This document shows positions 25,591-34,461 of a stretch of 64,000 nucleotides of DNA, one piece after another (the first letter of the stretch is position 1; each line of letters opens with the position of its first letter). Source of the stretch: Poseidonocella sp. HB161398 (lineage in GTDB: Bacteria > Pseudomonadota > Alphaproteobacteria > Rhodobacterales > Rhodobacteraceae); the NCBI RefSeq assembly GCF_005870025.1, contig NZ_VATA01000025.1, positions 1 to 64,000 of the forward strand, written 5' to 3'. Both the position numbers and the translations under genes were made by a program. The notes under the pieces are model-generated. The model worked only from the letters and a program-made list of their open reading frames with translations, was not told the DNA's origin and did not search any database.

Positions 25591-26952
25591 TCAGGCGTAC
25601 CAGCCGGCGGTGGCGCGCGTCACGACGCGGCCGGTGCCGGGGGTGTTGAGGATGCGCGCGCCGTCCCAGCCGGGGGCGCCGCGCAGATAGGTGGCCGCCA
25701 CGCGGGCGGCGAAGGTGGCGCCGTGGAACGGGCTCCAGTTCAGCCCGTCATGGGCCTGCGCCTCGTCCCAGGCGAAGGCGCCCTCCTCCAGCACGGCCAG
25801 GTCGGCCTCGCGGCCGATGGCGATGGCGCCCTTGCGGTCGTCGATGCCGAAGAACTTCGCCGGGCGGGCCGAGAGGTAGTCGGCCGCCATCCGCGCCGCG
25901 TCATGGCCGCGCCCCTTCGCCAGGGTGAAGAAGGCCGGCAGCAGCGTCTCCAGCCCCGGAATGCCCGCGCCCGCGTCGAAGATCGAGGCGGTCAGCTTGT
26001 TGTCGATCGGCCAGCTCGAATGGTCCGAGGAGATGAAGGCGACCTCGCCCGCCTCCACCGCCTGCCAGAGCCCCTCGATGGCGCCCGGGCGGATCGGCGG
26101 ATTGACCTTCATCCGCGCGCCGTGCTCGGCGCCGTCGCGGGCGGCGTCGAACCACAGGTAGTGCACGCAGAGCTCTCCGGTGGCGCGCATGCCGCCGGCC
26201 GCGAACATCGCCGTCAGCGCGAAGCCCTCGCCGAGGGTCAGGTGGACCGGGTGGGCATGGGCGCCGGCCGCCTGGCCGAGCGCATAGAACTGCGCGGTGG
26301 CGGCCAGCTCGGCCGCGGGCGGGCGGGAGGTCGAATGCGCCTCGATCCCCTCGATCCCGGCCGCGCGCGCCCGCGCCATCCGCGCCAGCACGATCTCCTG
26401 GTCCTCGTTATGCAGCCCCAGGGGCAGGTCCGTCGCCGCCAGCGCCTCGAAGAGGTCGAGCGTCAGGTCCTCGCCGATCCGCGGAAAGCGCGTGGGGCTC
26501 GACTCGAAGGAGGAGATCTTGAAGGCGACCGCGCCCTTGGCCGCCAGCGCGGCGACATGCGCCGTGCCGGTCTCGCGCGTGGCGGTGGCATAGAGCGCCA
26601 TGTCGGCATGGGCATGCGCGGCCACGGCGGCGGCCTTCTCGTCCCAGCGCTCGGGCCGGTCGAGCGGCGCGGGGTTGTCATAGGGCATGTCCACGAGCGT
26701 CGTGACCCCGCCCGCGATGGCCGAGGCGGTGGTGTCGGCGATGCCCGGCAGGCCCTTGCAGCTGGTCGCGTGGGTCTGGCCGTCGACCGCGCCCGGCAGG
26801 ATCAGCGCCGCGCCATGGTCGTCGGTCTCGACGGCCGCGGGCGGCGTGCCCTGCCCGATCGCCGCGATGCGGCCACCGGCGATGCCGACCCAGCCGTTCT
26901 CGATTGTGGCCTCCGCCGCGACGACGGTGCCCTTTACCACACGGTCAAGCAT
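25591..26952 (-). CDS. Dihydropyrimidinase/allantoinase-like cyclic amidohydrolase
   Basis: 453 residues of the hydantoinase/dihydroorotase family. The N-terminal small beta domain is followed by ILPGAVDGQTHATSCKGLPG, where the normal GxxDxHxH has Gln at the first metal His. The carbamylated-Lys strand is AVAFKISSFES, metal His in LGLHNEDQE, and the Asp block FISSDHSSWPIDNK is kept. AAAGGAG six bases upstream fixes the start, and the 5' end overlaps the racemase gene by eight bases. It is predicted to open a cyclic ureide or imide. The altered HxH makes metal content uncertain. Confidence 0.85.
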   Translation of the reverse strand: MLDRVVKGTVVAAEATIENGWVGIAGGRIAAIGQGTPPAAVETDDHGAALILPGAVDGQTHATSCKGLPGIADTTASAIAGGVTTLVDMPYDNPAPLDRPERWDEKAAAVAAHAHADMALYATATRETGTAHVAALAAKGAVAFKISSFESSPTRFPRIGEDLTLDLFEALAATDLPLGLHNEDQEIVLARMARARAAGIEGIEAHSTSRPPAAELAATAQFYALGQAAGAHAHPVHLTLGEGFALTAMFAAGGMRATGELCVHYLWFDAARDGAEHGARMKVNPPIRPGAIEGLWQAVEAGEVAFISSDHSSWPIDNKLTASIFDAGAGIPGLETLLPAFFTLAKGRGHDAARMAADYLSARPAKFFGIDDRKGAIAIGREADLAVLEEGAFAWDEAQAHDGLNWSPFHGATFAARVAATYLRGAPGWDGARILNTPGTGRVVTRATAGWYA

Positions 26953-27613
26953 GGACCGCTCCTTTCACGTAATTCATGTCGAGCGCCTGGATGGCGTCCG
27001 AGACCGCGGCCTGGACCGGGTCGACGACGATGCAGCCGGTTTCCGCCTGCAGGGGCCCGCGCTGCTGTCCCATGCCCGCGCAGCCGAGGATCAGCACCTC
27101 GGCCCCGTCCTCGTCCCGCAGAACCTGCGCCACGGTGCGGACGGCGGCGCGGGCGGCTGCGGCATCGTTGGCCTCGGCGACGGACATGTCGACCGCGCGG
27201 TCGCCGCCGAGCCGGGCGATCAGGCCCAGCCGCTCGATCATGGCGCGGTGGCGGGCGATGGAGGACGGGCCCAGCGAGATCACCCCGAAGCGCTCGCCCA
27301 GCACGAGGGCGCGGACATAGGCGGATTCCGCGATGCCGAAGACCGGTTTCGCCACCGCCTTGCGCGCCGCGGCCAGCCCGGGATCGGAGAAGCAGGCGAT
27401 GACATAGGCGTCGGCCTCGTGGCGGGCCACCCAGTCGGCCACCATCGGCGCGACCAGCGCGACATCCGCGTCGCTTTCGATGCCCTCGGGCGCGCCTGCC
27501 AGCGTGTGGCACTCGATCCGGTGGCCGGTCAGCGCCTGCTGGCCCTCGAGGCAGGCCGCCATGGAGCGCGTCACCGCCTCCGAGCTGTTGGGGTTGAGAA
27601 CCGCAATCTTCAT
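26945..27613 (-). CDS. Asp/Glu/hydantoin racemase family protein
   Basis: 222 residues from the ATG at 27613; a further upstream ATG would add a Pro/Arg/Gly tail. The N-terminus MKIAVLNPNSSEAVTRSM and the two catalytic-type cysteines YVIACFSDPGL and LILGCAGMG match hydantoin racemase and allantoin racemase. Paired with the hydantoinase-like gene it overlaps, it would interconvert enantiomers of a cyclic ureide before ring opening, as in hydantoin-utilising clusters. No N-carbamoylase gene is seen nearby. Confidence 0.85.
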   Translation of the reverse strand: MKIAVLNPNSSEAVTRSMAACLEGQQALTGHRIECHTLAGAPEGIESDADVALVAPMVADWVARHEADAYVIACFSDPGLAAARKAVAKPVFGIAESAYVRALVLGERFGVISLGPSSIARHRAMIERLGLIARLGGDRAVDMSVAEANDAAAARAAVRTVAQVLRDEDGAEVLILGCAGMGQQRGPLQAETGCIVVDPVQAAVSDAIQALDMNYVKGAVHA

Positions 27614-27688
27614 CTTTTCGGGGACCTTTCCGTCGCATCCCGGCCGCCCGCTCTGCCGGGGCCTTGTCATTGTCATTCGTGCCGCGCC

Positions 27689-28390
27689 TCAGCCGCCCAG
27701 ATAGGAGCGGCGGAAGCCGGCATCCTGCATCAGCTGCGCGGCGCTCATCCGCTGCAGGATGGCGCCCTGCGACAGCACCACCGCCTCTTCGGTCACTTTC
27801 AGCGCCATGCGGACATTCTGCTCGGCCAGCACGACCGAGACGCCCGAGAGGCTGCCGAGATAGGAGAAGACCTCGTCCACCATCACCGGCGAGAGGCCGA
27901 GCGAGGGCTCGTCGACCAGAAGGAGCTTCGGCCGTGCCATCAGCGCGCGGGCCACCGCCAGGAGCTGCTGCTCGCCGCCCGAGAGCGTGCCCGCGGGCCG
28001 TTTCGCCTTGGCGCGCAGGACGGGGAACTTCTCCATGTAGCGGTCGAGATCCTGCTCCACGCCCGCGCGGTCGCGGCGGGTGAAGGCGCCGACGCGCAGG
28101 TTCTTCTCCACCGAGAGCTGCGGGAAGACATGCCGCCCGGCCGGGACCTGCACGATGCCGTGGCGGACGCGGGCCTCGGGGGCGAGCCCCTTCATCGGCG
28201 CGCCGTCAAAGCGGATCTCGCCGCCCTTCACCGGGATCTGCCCGGTAATCGCCTTCAGGATCGTGCTCTTGCCCGCGCCGTTATGGCCAATCAGCGAGAT
28301 GCGCTGGCCCGCGGCGATGTCGAGATCGAGGCGGTCGAGGATCATCCGGTCGCCATAGCCGGCGGTGATGCTGGTCAGGCTCAGGCTCAT
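27689..28390 (-). CDS. Branched-chain amino-acid-type ABC transporter ATPase (LivF-like)
   Basis: 233 residues, LivF length. Walker A GHNGAGKST, signature LSGGEQQ, Walker B LLLVDEPSLGLSP (the LivF-specific SLGLSP) and VVLAEQNVRMAL. ATGA overlap with the LivG-like gene. One of two ATPases of the LIV-type importer. Confidence 0.92.
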   Translation of the reverse strand: MSLSLTSITAGYGDRMILDRLDLDIAAGQRISLIGHNGAGKSTILKAITGQIPVKGGEIRFDGAPMKGLAPEARVRHGIVQVPAGRHVFPQLSVEKNLRVGAFTRRDRAGVEQDLDRYMEKFPVLRAKAKRPAGTLSGGEQQLLAVARALMARPKLLLVDEPSLGLSPVMVDEVFSYLGSLSGVSVVLAEQNVRMALKVTEEAVVLSQGAILQRMSAAQLMQDAGFRRSYLGG

Positions 28391-29154
28391 TCCGCCCCCG
28401 CTCCGAGATAGGCTTCGATCACGCGGGGGTCCTTCGTCACGTCCTCCGGACGGCCCTCCACCAGCTTGCGCCCGGCATCGAGCACGACGATCCGCCCGGC
28501 AAAGCGCGAGAGCACCGGCACGTTATGCTCGATCACGATCAGGGTCAGGCCGTGGCGGTCGCGCATCCGCGCCACCAGCCCGAGGATCTCGGCGGCCTGC
28601 ACGTCATTCATCCCCGCCGTCGGCTCGTCGAGCAGCAGGATCCGCGGCTCGGCATTCAGCGCGCGCGCCAGCTCCAGCCGCTTGGTCTGGCCATAGGACA
28701 TCTCGGCGGGCGAGGCGTCCTCGTAGCCCGCGAGCCCGACCTCGGCGAGGCAGGCCCGGGCGCGCGCGTCCAGCTCCGCCTCCGAGCGGCGCATCGCGGG
28801 CAGGCCCAGCACCTGGCCCGCGAGCCCCTTGTAGCTGCGCGAATGCCCGCCCGAGACGACGTTTTCCAGCGCCGTCATGCCCTTGAAAAGCCGCAGGTTC
28901 TGGAAGGTGCGCACCAGCCCGTGGCCGACGATCCGGTGCGGCCGCGCCTCGGTGATGTCGCGGCCCGCAAGCGAAACGCGGCCCTCGTGATGGCGGTCGA
29001 TCCCGGAGATGATGTTGAACAGCGTCGTCTTGCCCGAGCCGTTCGGGCCGATGATGCCCAGCGTCTCGCCCTCGGCGACACTCAGCGACACGCCGTCAAG
29101 CGCCTTCACCCCGAAGAAGCTGCGCGAGATGTCCCGGCATTCCAGCAGGCTCAT
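28387..29154 (-). CDS. Branched-chain amino-acid-type ABC transporter ATPase (LivG-like)
   Basis: 255 residues with Walker A GPNGSGKTT, signature MSYGQTKRLELARAL (the SYGQ variant of LivG proteins), Walker B ILLLDEPTAGMND and VIEHNVPVL. It overlaps the permease gene by ATGA. Partner of the LivF-like ATPase. Confidence 0.92.
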   Translation of the reverse strand: MSLLECRDISRSFFGVKALDGVSLSVAEGETLGIIGPNGSGKTTLFNIISGIDRHHEGRVSLAGRDITEARPHRIVGHGLVRTFQNLRLFKGMTALENVVSGGHSRSYKGLAGQVLGLPAMRRSEAELDARARACLAEVGLAGYEDASPAEMSYGQTKRLELARALNAEPRILLLDEPTAGMNDVQAAEILGLVARMRDRHGLTLIVIEHNVPVLSRFAGRIVVLDAGRKLVEGRPEDVTKDPRVIEAYLGAGAE

Positions 29155-30152
29155 GGCCGCGCCTCCTTCTCCAGCCGCAGCAGCCGCCGGATCGAGCGCG
29201 GCATCTGGCCGAAGCCCAGAAGCCCGTTCGGCCGCCAGATCATCAGCGCCACCAGCGTCGCCCCGGCCACGCCCGGACGGATGGTGATCAGCCAGGGCTC
29301 GGAGGAGCGCAGCGCCTCGGGGATCATGATCATCAGGAAGGCGCCGAGCGCGCAGCCCGGCATCGAGGCCAGCCCGCCGAGGATCGCCATCTGCATGATC
29401 AAAAGCGACTCCTCGAGCTTGAACATGTCGGGCGAGACGAAGCGCATGTAATGGCCGTAGAGGCTGCCGCCCAGCCCGCAGACCCCGCAGCCGATGGCGA
29501 AGGCCAGCACCTTGTAGCCGGTGACATTCACGCCGAGCGCGCCCGCCGCCACCTCGTCGTCGCGGATCATCTTCATCGTCCGCCCGAGTTGGCCGTGCAT
29601 CAGCCGCGCCACCAGCAGGAACAGGATCGCGGCGACACCGAGGATCAGCCAGAACTGGTCCGCGGAGGACCGCGCCTTCCAGCCGAGGATCTGCATCGAG
29701 GGCACGCCCGGAATGCCCATCGGCCCGCGGGTCAGCTCCATCCAGTTATTGGCGACCATGAAGAAGATCTGGTTGAAGGCGATCGTCACCAGCGACAGGA
29801 AATCGGCCTTTACCCGCAGGCAGGGCAGCGCCAGCGCCGCGCCCGAGGCGGCGCAGATCGCGCCCGAGGCCAGGAAGGCCAGCGGCCAGGGCACCCCCGC
29901 CTGCATGGTCAGGAGAACCGAGGAATAGGCTCCCATGCCGACAAAGGCCGCCTGGCCCAGGGTCAGCATCCCCGCCCAGCCGGTCACGACATTCTGGCCC
30001 AGCACGAAGATCGCGTAGATCATCGTCAGCGAGAAGATGTGCAGCCAGAACCGCCCCGGCAGGACCAGCGGCAGGCAGGCCATCAGGATCAGGAAGATCC
30101 AGGGGCCGAATTTCACCGTCACCGGCATGCGGAAGGTCTCGGTCATCGCCAT
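29151..30152 (-). CDS. Branched-chain amino-acid-type ABC transporter permease (LivM-like)
   Basis: 333 residues from the ATG at 30152, one base after the LivH-like stop; an ATG two codons later is also possible. About eight to ten spans. The cytoplasmic contact loop MIRDDEVAAGALGVNVTGYK is the LivM form of the EAA motif, and VVTGWAGMLTLGQAAFVGMG is the family signature. Confidence 0.9.
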   Translation of the reverse strand: MAMTETFRMPVTVKFGPWIFLILMACLPLVLPGRFWLHIFSLTMIYAIFVLGQNVVTGWAGMLTLGQAAFVGMGAYSSVLLTMQAGVPWPLAFLASGAICAASGAALALPCLRVKADFLSLVTIAFNQIFFMVANNWMELTRGPMGIPGVPSMQILGWKARSSADQFWLILGVAAILFLLVARLMHGQLGRTMKMIRDDEVAAGALGVNVTGYKVLAFAIGCGVCGLGGSLYGHYMRFVSPDMFKLEESLLIMQMAILGGLASMPGCALGAFLMIMIPEALRSSEPWLITIRPGVAGATLVALMIWRPNGLLGFGQMPRSIRRLLRLEKEARP

Positions 30153-30153
30153 G

Positions 30154-31029
30154 TCAGGACCGCTCCGCCGAGGGCGCACCGAAAAGCCCGTTGGGCTTAA
30201 GAAGGAGCACGAGGACGATGATCGCGAGGCTCACCCCGTCGCGATAGGCCGAGCCTGCGGTCATCACCGCGGCCGTCTCGGCGAGGCCCAAGAGGATCCC
30301 GCCCCAGAAGGCGCCCGAGAAGCTGCCGATCCCGCCCAGCATCGCCGCCGCCCAGGCCTTGGTCGTGGCCAGCAGCCCCATCTGGATGAAGACCGCGTTG
30401 AAATACATCGCGAACAGCACCGCGCCCGCGACGCCAAGGAAGCCGCCGATTGCGTAGACCGCGACGATGATCAGGTTGACGGGGATGCCCATCAGCTGCG
30501 CCGTGGCCAGATCCTGGCAGACGCATTGCGCGGCGATGCCGAAGCGGGTGCGGTGCAGGAACCAGGACGCCGCCGCCACCAGCACCAGCGAGATCGCCAG
30601 GATGATCAGCGACTGGGACGATAGCGTCACGCCGCCGATCTCGACCGGCACGCGGGGGATGAGCTGCGGGAAGGCATGGACCTCTGGGCCCCAGATCAGC
30701 TGCGCGCCCGCCGCCAGCACCAGCCCCGCCCCGAGCGCCGAGATCATCGGCACGATGCGGTTCGAATGGCGCACGGGCCGGTAGGCGATGCGCTCGACCC
30801 CCATGGCGATCAGCGCGCCCGCGCAGCAGGCCAGGAAAATCGCCGGAACCGCCGGGATGCCCGCCTGCAAGAGTGCCAGCGCGACGAAGGCCCCCACCAT
30901 GATGACATAGCCATGGGCGAAGTTGATCAGGTTGAGGATCGAGTAGACCAGGCTGTAGCCGAGGGCGATCAGCGCGTAGATGCTGCCGACGGCAATGCCG
31001 TTCGAGAGCTGCTCCAGGTAGTAGTCCAA
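30154..31029 (-). CDS. Branched-chain amino-acid-type ABC transporter permease (LivH-like)
   Basis: 291 residues opening MDYYLEQLSNGIAVGSIYAL, with SLVYSILNLINFAHGYVIMV, both LivH hallmarks. The start is a TTG at 31029, supported by GGAGG seven bases upstream. It forms the membrane channel with the LivM-like protein. Confidence 0.9.
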   Translation of the reverse strand: MDYYLEQLSNGIAVGSIYALIALGYSLVYSILNLINFAHGYVIMVGAFVALALLQAGIPAVPAIFLACCAGALIAMGVERIAYRPVRHSNRIVPMISALGAGLVLAAGAQLIWGPEVHAFPQLIPRVPVEIGGVTLSSQSLIILAISLVLVAAASWFLHRTRFGIAAQCVCQDLATAQLMGIPVNLIIVAVYAIGGFLGVAGAVLFAMYFNAVFIQMGLLATTKAWAAAMLGGIGSFSGAFWGGILLGLAETAAVMTAGSAYRDGVSLAIIVLVLLLKPNGLFGAPSAERS

Positions 31030-31065
31030 GCGGGGGCCTCCGCGTCACGGGCGAGGAAAGGGGAA

Positions 31066-31091
31066 CCGGCGGGACTGGGCGTCCCCGCCGG
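31066..31091 (-). terminator. Intra-operon hairpin after the LIV binding-protein gene
   Basis: 8-bp arms CCGGCGGG / CCCGCCGG with a ten-base loop, nine bases after the binding-protein stop and before the LivH-like gene. Probably attenuates or protects mRNA so the binding protein is made in excess. Confidence 0.6.
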
Positions 31092-31099
31092 CCCGGGGC

Positions 31100-32281
31100 T
31101 CAGCGCAGCGCGTCGAGCCCGGTTTCGTCCACGGCGGCGCCGGTCGAGGCGAACTTGCCGTCCTTGACGGTGATCACCGCGAAGGTGCGGTCCTTGACGT
31201 CGCCCTTGGCATCCCAGTGATAGGTGCCGCCGACGCCCTGGAACTCGGTCGCCTTGATGTCGCCGATCAGGCTTGCCGGGGTCGATCCGGCAGCCATCAG
31301 CTGGTGCGCCAGGATGAACAGGTCGGAGGTGAAGACCGCGACCTGGCTCGGCAGCGCGTCATAGGCCTCGCGGAAGCCCGACATGAAGGCCCGGGTGGTG
31401 TCGCTGTCGGCATAGGGGTCGTAGGCGGCCAGGATGTAGCTGCCCTCGGCCGCGCCCTGCGCCAGCTCGATATATTCGTTGTAGAGAAGCGAATCCGGCC
31501 CCACCGTGGCGATGCCCTCGACGCCCGCGGATTTCGCCTGGCCGAGGAAGAGCCCGCCCTCGGTATAGTTGCAGTTCAGCATGAAGGCCTCGGCGCCCGC
31601 ATTCTTGAACTGGCTGACGATGGACGAGAAATCCTTGTCGAGATTCGGAGTGAAGCCCGCTTCGGCCACCACCTCGGCGCCAAGCGCGTCGGCGGCGATC
31701 ACCATCTTGTCGCGCAGGCCGCGGCCGTAGTCGTCATTGGCGAAGAGGATCGCCATCTTCTTCTTGCCGAGGTTGTTGACCGCGAAGGCGGAATACTGCT
31801 GCGCGCCGTAATCGTCGCGGATCGTCATGCGGACGATGTTCTCCCAGCCCGACTCCGTCACCTGCGAATTCGAGGAGGAGCCGCAGAGCACCGGCATCTC
31901 GTAATCGGCATAGATCGGCATCGCCGCCAGGGTGCAGGAGCTGTTCACATGGCCGACCACCAGGTCGTAATCGCCCGAGTCGGTGATGCGGCGCGCGACC
32001 GAGGCCGCCTCGCGCGGCTGGCCCATGTCGTCGAAGATGTCGAAGGTGACGGCCGGGCCGCCCGCCGCCTCGATCAGCTTCATCGCCGCCGCGGCGCCGC
32101 GCTGCGCGTTCAGCCCCATGGAGGCGGAATCGCCGGTCATCGGCGCCGCCAGGGCGATGCGCAAGGGAGCCGCCTGCGCCAGCATCGGCCGCGCCGCCAG
32201 AGTCGCGGCCGCCGCGCTGCCCATCCCGAGCCGCAGCGCGCCGCGCCGGGTGAAACCGTTCTTCTGCGTCATCATTGCCAT
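31100..32281 (-). CDS. Branched-chain amino-acid-type ABC transporter substrate-binding protein (LivK/AmiC-like)
   Basis: 393 residues. The N-terminus NGFTRRGALRLGMGSAAAAT has a twin-arginine-type signal ending near MLAQA. The mature part is a Peripla_BP_6 protein: LRIALAAPMTGDSASMGLNA, VVGHVNSSCTLAAMPIYADY and ILFANDDYGRGLRDKMV. ATGs at 32281, 32275 and 32272 are all possible; the furthest is given. First gene of the 14-gene minus-strand operon. The ligand could be an amide, amino acid or ureide. Confidence 0.88.
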   Translation of the reverse strand: MAMMTQKNGFTRRGALRLGMGSAAAATLAARPMLAQAAPLRIALAAPMTGDSASMGLNAQRGAAAAMKLIEAAGGPAVTFDIFDDMGQPREAASVARRITDSGDYDLVVGHVNSSCTLAAMPIYADYEMPVLCGSSSNSQVTESGWENIVRMTIRDDYGAQQYSAFAVNNLGKKKMAILFANDDYGRGLRDKMVIAADALGAEVVAEAGFTPNLDKDFSSIVSQFKNAGAEAFMLNCNYTEGGLFLGQAKSAGVEGIATVGPDSLLYNEYIELAQGAAEGSYILAAYDPYADSDTTRAFMSGFREAYDALPSQVAVFTSDLFILAHQLMAAGSTPASLIGDIKATEFQGVGGTYHWDAKGDVKDRTFAVITVKDGKFASTGAAVDETGLDALR

Positions 32282-32371
32282 CCCTGTTCCTATGGTCCGC
32301 CGCGTTGGCCGCCCGGACGATTCGAGTGTCTCCGATGTGAGATTCCGGTGATATATTTGTAAAGATAATTC

Positions 32372-32405
32372 TTGACACATCCGAGGCATTCCAGACTGAA
32401 TGCCT
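32372..32405 (+). promoter_or_regulatory. Candidate promoter and operator of the flavin monooxygenase gene
   Basis: A consensus -35 hexamer TTGACA lies at 32372-32377 in an AT-rich gap between divergent genes. A perfect inverted repeat, AGGCATTC (32384-32391) and GAATGCCT (32398-32405) with a six-base loop, covers the spacer and -10 position. A protein bound there should block RNA polymerase. Confidence 0.5.
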
Positions 32406-32440
32406 GCGACTTGTGCAGATTCCCGAAAGAGGCTTGGCAG

Positions 32441-34048
32441 ATGGGTGAGACCCGTGTTCTCGACACCGGATGGACGGTGAAAACGCCTGATTTCAATGGG
32501 TTGCGCGAGCTTCTGATCGCAATGACGGCGCTGGCGCATGAGGACCGGCGCCAGGGGCTGCGCCCGAAATTCGACCAGCTTCCCCTGCCCGACTGCGAGG
32601 CGCGGCTGGCCGCGCTGACCGCCCGGGTGCATCACGATCTGGAGGTTCTGCTCTATCCGAAGGACCCATGGGTGATCCCGCGCGAGGCGCCTACGGGCGA
32701 GCATCTCTACGACGTGGTGATCGTCGGCGGCGGCCAGTGCGGGCTGTCGGTCGGGCACGGGCTCCTGCAGGAGAAGGTGGACAATTTCCTGATCCTCGAC
32801 CGCGCGCCGAAGGGCCGCGAGGGCCCCTGGATCACCTATTCGCGGATGTGGACGCTGCGCTCGCCCAAGCATGTCGGCGGACCCGAGCTGGGCATGCCCT
32901 CGCTCGCCGGGCGCAGCTGGTTCGAGGCGGTCTATGGCGCGGCGGGCTGGGAGTCGCTCGACAAATGGCCGCGCCAGCTCTGGCATGCCTATCTGGAATG
33001 GTTCCGCGCGGCGCTGAGCCTGCCTGTCCGCAACGAGGCCGAGGCCGCGGGCTTCGAGGACGAGGACGGGCTGGTCCGCGTGCGGCTTTCGGACGGGGAC
33101 AGCGTGCTGGCGCGCAAGGTCGTGCTGGCGACCGGGATCGAGGGGATGGGCGACTGGTACGTGCCCGATTTCGTGCGGCAGAACCTGCCCGAGAGCGCCT
33201 ATACGCTCTGCACCGACGACGTCGACAGCCTCGACTGGACGGGGCAGCAGATCGCCGTGCTCGGCGCCGGCGCGACCGCCTGGGACCGCGCGGCGGATCT
33301 GCTGGAACTGGGCGCGGGGGCGGTCACGCTCTTCATGCGGCGCAAGCGGGTGCTGTCGTCCAACGCCTTCCGCTATCTCGAGAAATCAGGCTATCTGCGC
33401 CATTTCGCGACGATGACCGACGAGGAGAAATGGCGCTGGATCCAGACGATCTTCACCTATGGCCAGCCGCCGACCCAGGACGGGGTGGACCGCTGCGCCG
33501 CCTTCGATGCCTTCACGCTGCATCCCGGCGCGACCTGGACCGGCGCGCGGATGATCGGGGAGAAGGTCGAGATCACGGCGAGCGACGGCACGGTGCATCT
33601 CTTCGACCATGTCTTCATCGGCTGCGGCTTCTCGATCGACGCGCATAACCGGCCCGAGCTGCGCCCCTTCGCCGACAACATCCTGCTGTGGAAGGACGTC
33701 TACCGGCCGCCCGAGGGGCTGCCCGACACCTGGCTCATCACCTATCCCTATCTCGCCCGCGACCTGCGCTTCCGCGAGAAGGTGCCGGGGCAGACGCCGG
33801 TGCTGAACAATATCTACTGCTTCAACTACGGCGCGACGGTGACGAATGCGCATTCCGGCGCCTCGCTCTCCGGGCTGCGCTACGGGCTGCCGCCGCTGAT
33901 CCACGGGCTGACCCATGCGCTCTGGATGGAGGACGAGCCGGTGCATTTCGCCGTCACCCGCGACTGGGACGCGGTCGATACCGATCCGGCGGTGCTGGAG
34001 ACGCATACCTACCGGCCGGAGGCCGAGGATCGCAGCTTCGGCACCTGA
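32441..34048 (+). CDS. FAD/NAD(P)-binding flavin-containing monooxygenase-like protein
   Basis: 535 residues. An N-terminal helical extension of about 90 residues precedes the FAD motif VVIVGGGQCGLSVGHGL (about residues 93-109). A second nucleotide motif IAVLGAGATAWDRAADLLE (near 270) follows. The active-site block GREGPWITYSRMWTLRSPKH is typical of the CzcO/FMO group. The start at 32441 follows AAAGAGG; the upstream frame begins inside the promoter. It is divergent from the LIV operon, so it probably initiates oxidation of the imported compound at C, N or S. Confidence 0.85.
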   Translation: MGETRVLDTGWTVKTPDFNGLRELLIAMTALAHEDRRQGLRPKFDQLPLPDCEARLAALTARVHHDLEVLLYPKDPWVIPREAPTGEHLYDVVIVGGGQCGLSVGHGLLQEKVDNFLILDRAPKGREGPWITYSRMWTLRSPKHVGGPELGMPSLAGRSWFEAVYGAAGWESLDKWPRQLWHAYLEWFRAALSLPVRNEAEAAGFEDEDGLVRVRLSDGDSVLARKVVLATGIEGMGDWYVPDFVRQNLPESAYTLCTDDVDSLDWTGQQIAVLGAGATAWDRAADLLELGAGAVTLFMRRKRVLSSNAFRYLEKSGYLRHFATMTDEEKWRWIQTIFTYGQPPTQDGVDRCAAFDAFTLHPGATWTGARMIGEKVEITASDGTVHLFDHVFIGCGFSIDAHNRPELRPFADNILLWKDVYRPPEGLPDTWLITYPYLARDLRFREKVPGQTPVLNNIYCFNYGATVTNAHSGASLSGLRYGLPPLIHGLTHALWMEDEPVHFAVTRDWDAVDTDPAVLETHTYRPEAEDRSFGT

Positions 34049-34065
34049 GCCCGGGCGGGGCTCAG
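34045..34065. terminator. Bidirectional hairpin containing both convergent stop codons
   Basis: 8-bp arms CTGAGCCC / GGGCTCAG with a five-base loop. The TGA of the monooxygenase gene (34046-34048) and the TGA of phnA (34064-34062) lie symmetrically in the two arms. It serves both genes as an end. Confidence 0.65.
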
Positions 34066-34397
34066 TCCTGGACCTTCTTCACGAAGATGGATTTCAGCCC
34101 CATCTGGCCGATCCCGGGGATCTTGCAGTCGATGTCGTGATCGCCGTCGACCAGCCGGATGCCGCGCACCTTGGTGCCGACCTTCACGACCTGGGACGAC
34201 CCCTTGACCTTCAGGTCCTTGATGACCGTCACCGTGTCGCCATCGGCGAGGATGTTGCCCACGCTGTCGCGGACCGCATCGGCGGCTTCGGCCCCGGGGG
34301 ACCATTCATGGCCGCATTCGGGACAGACCAGCAGCGCATCGAGCTGGTAGGTGAAGGCGGAGGCGCATTCGGGACAGGGCGGAAGGGCATCGGTCAT
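34062..34397 (-). CDS. phnA: PhnA/YjdM-type zinc-ribbon protein
   Basis: 111 residues, full length for the family. An N-terminal zinc ribbon has [10 protein letters not shown] and VCPECGHEW (four Cys), followed by the PhnA domain [20 protein letters not shown] and [20 protein letters not shown]. Despite the name, its link to phosphonate use is historical and weak. It stands alone between the catabolic island and the sugar-acid module. Confidence 0.92.
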   Translation of the reverse strand: MTDALPPCPECASAFTYQLDALLVCPECGHEWSPGAEAADAVRDSVGNILADGDTVTVIKDLKVKGSSQVVKVGTKVRGIRLVDGDHDIDCKIPGIGQMGLKSIFVKKVQD

Positions 34398-34461
34398 GGC
34401 CTGCCCTTACGCCGCGGCGGCCGCCGGCGCCAGAGAATTCGGCATCCGGCGGCGCGGTGTC

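Noticed and set aside
25573-27402. 609-codon plus-strand ORF opposite hydantoinase and racemase
   Set aside because: Antisense shadow; the minus strand encodes clear enzymes with correct starts and overlaps.
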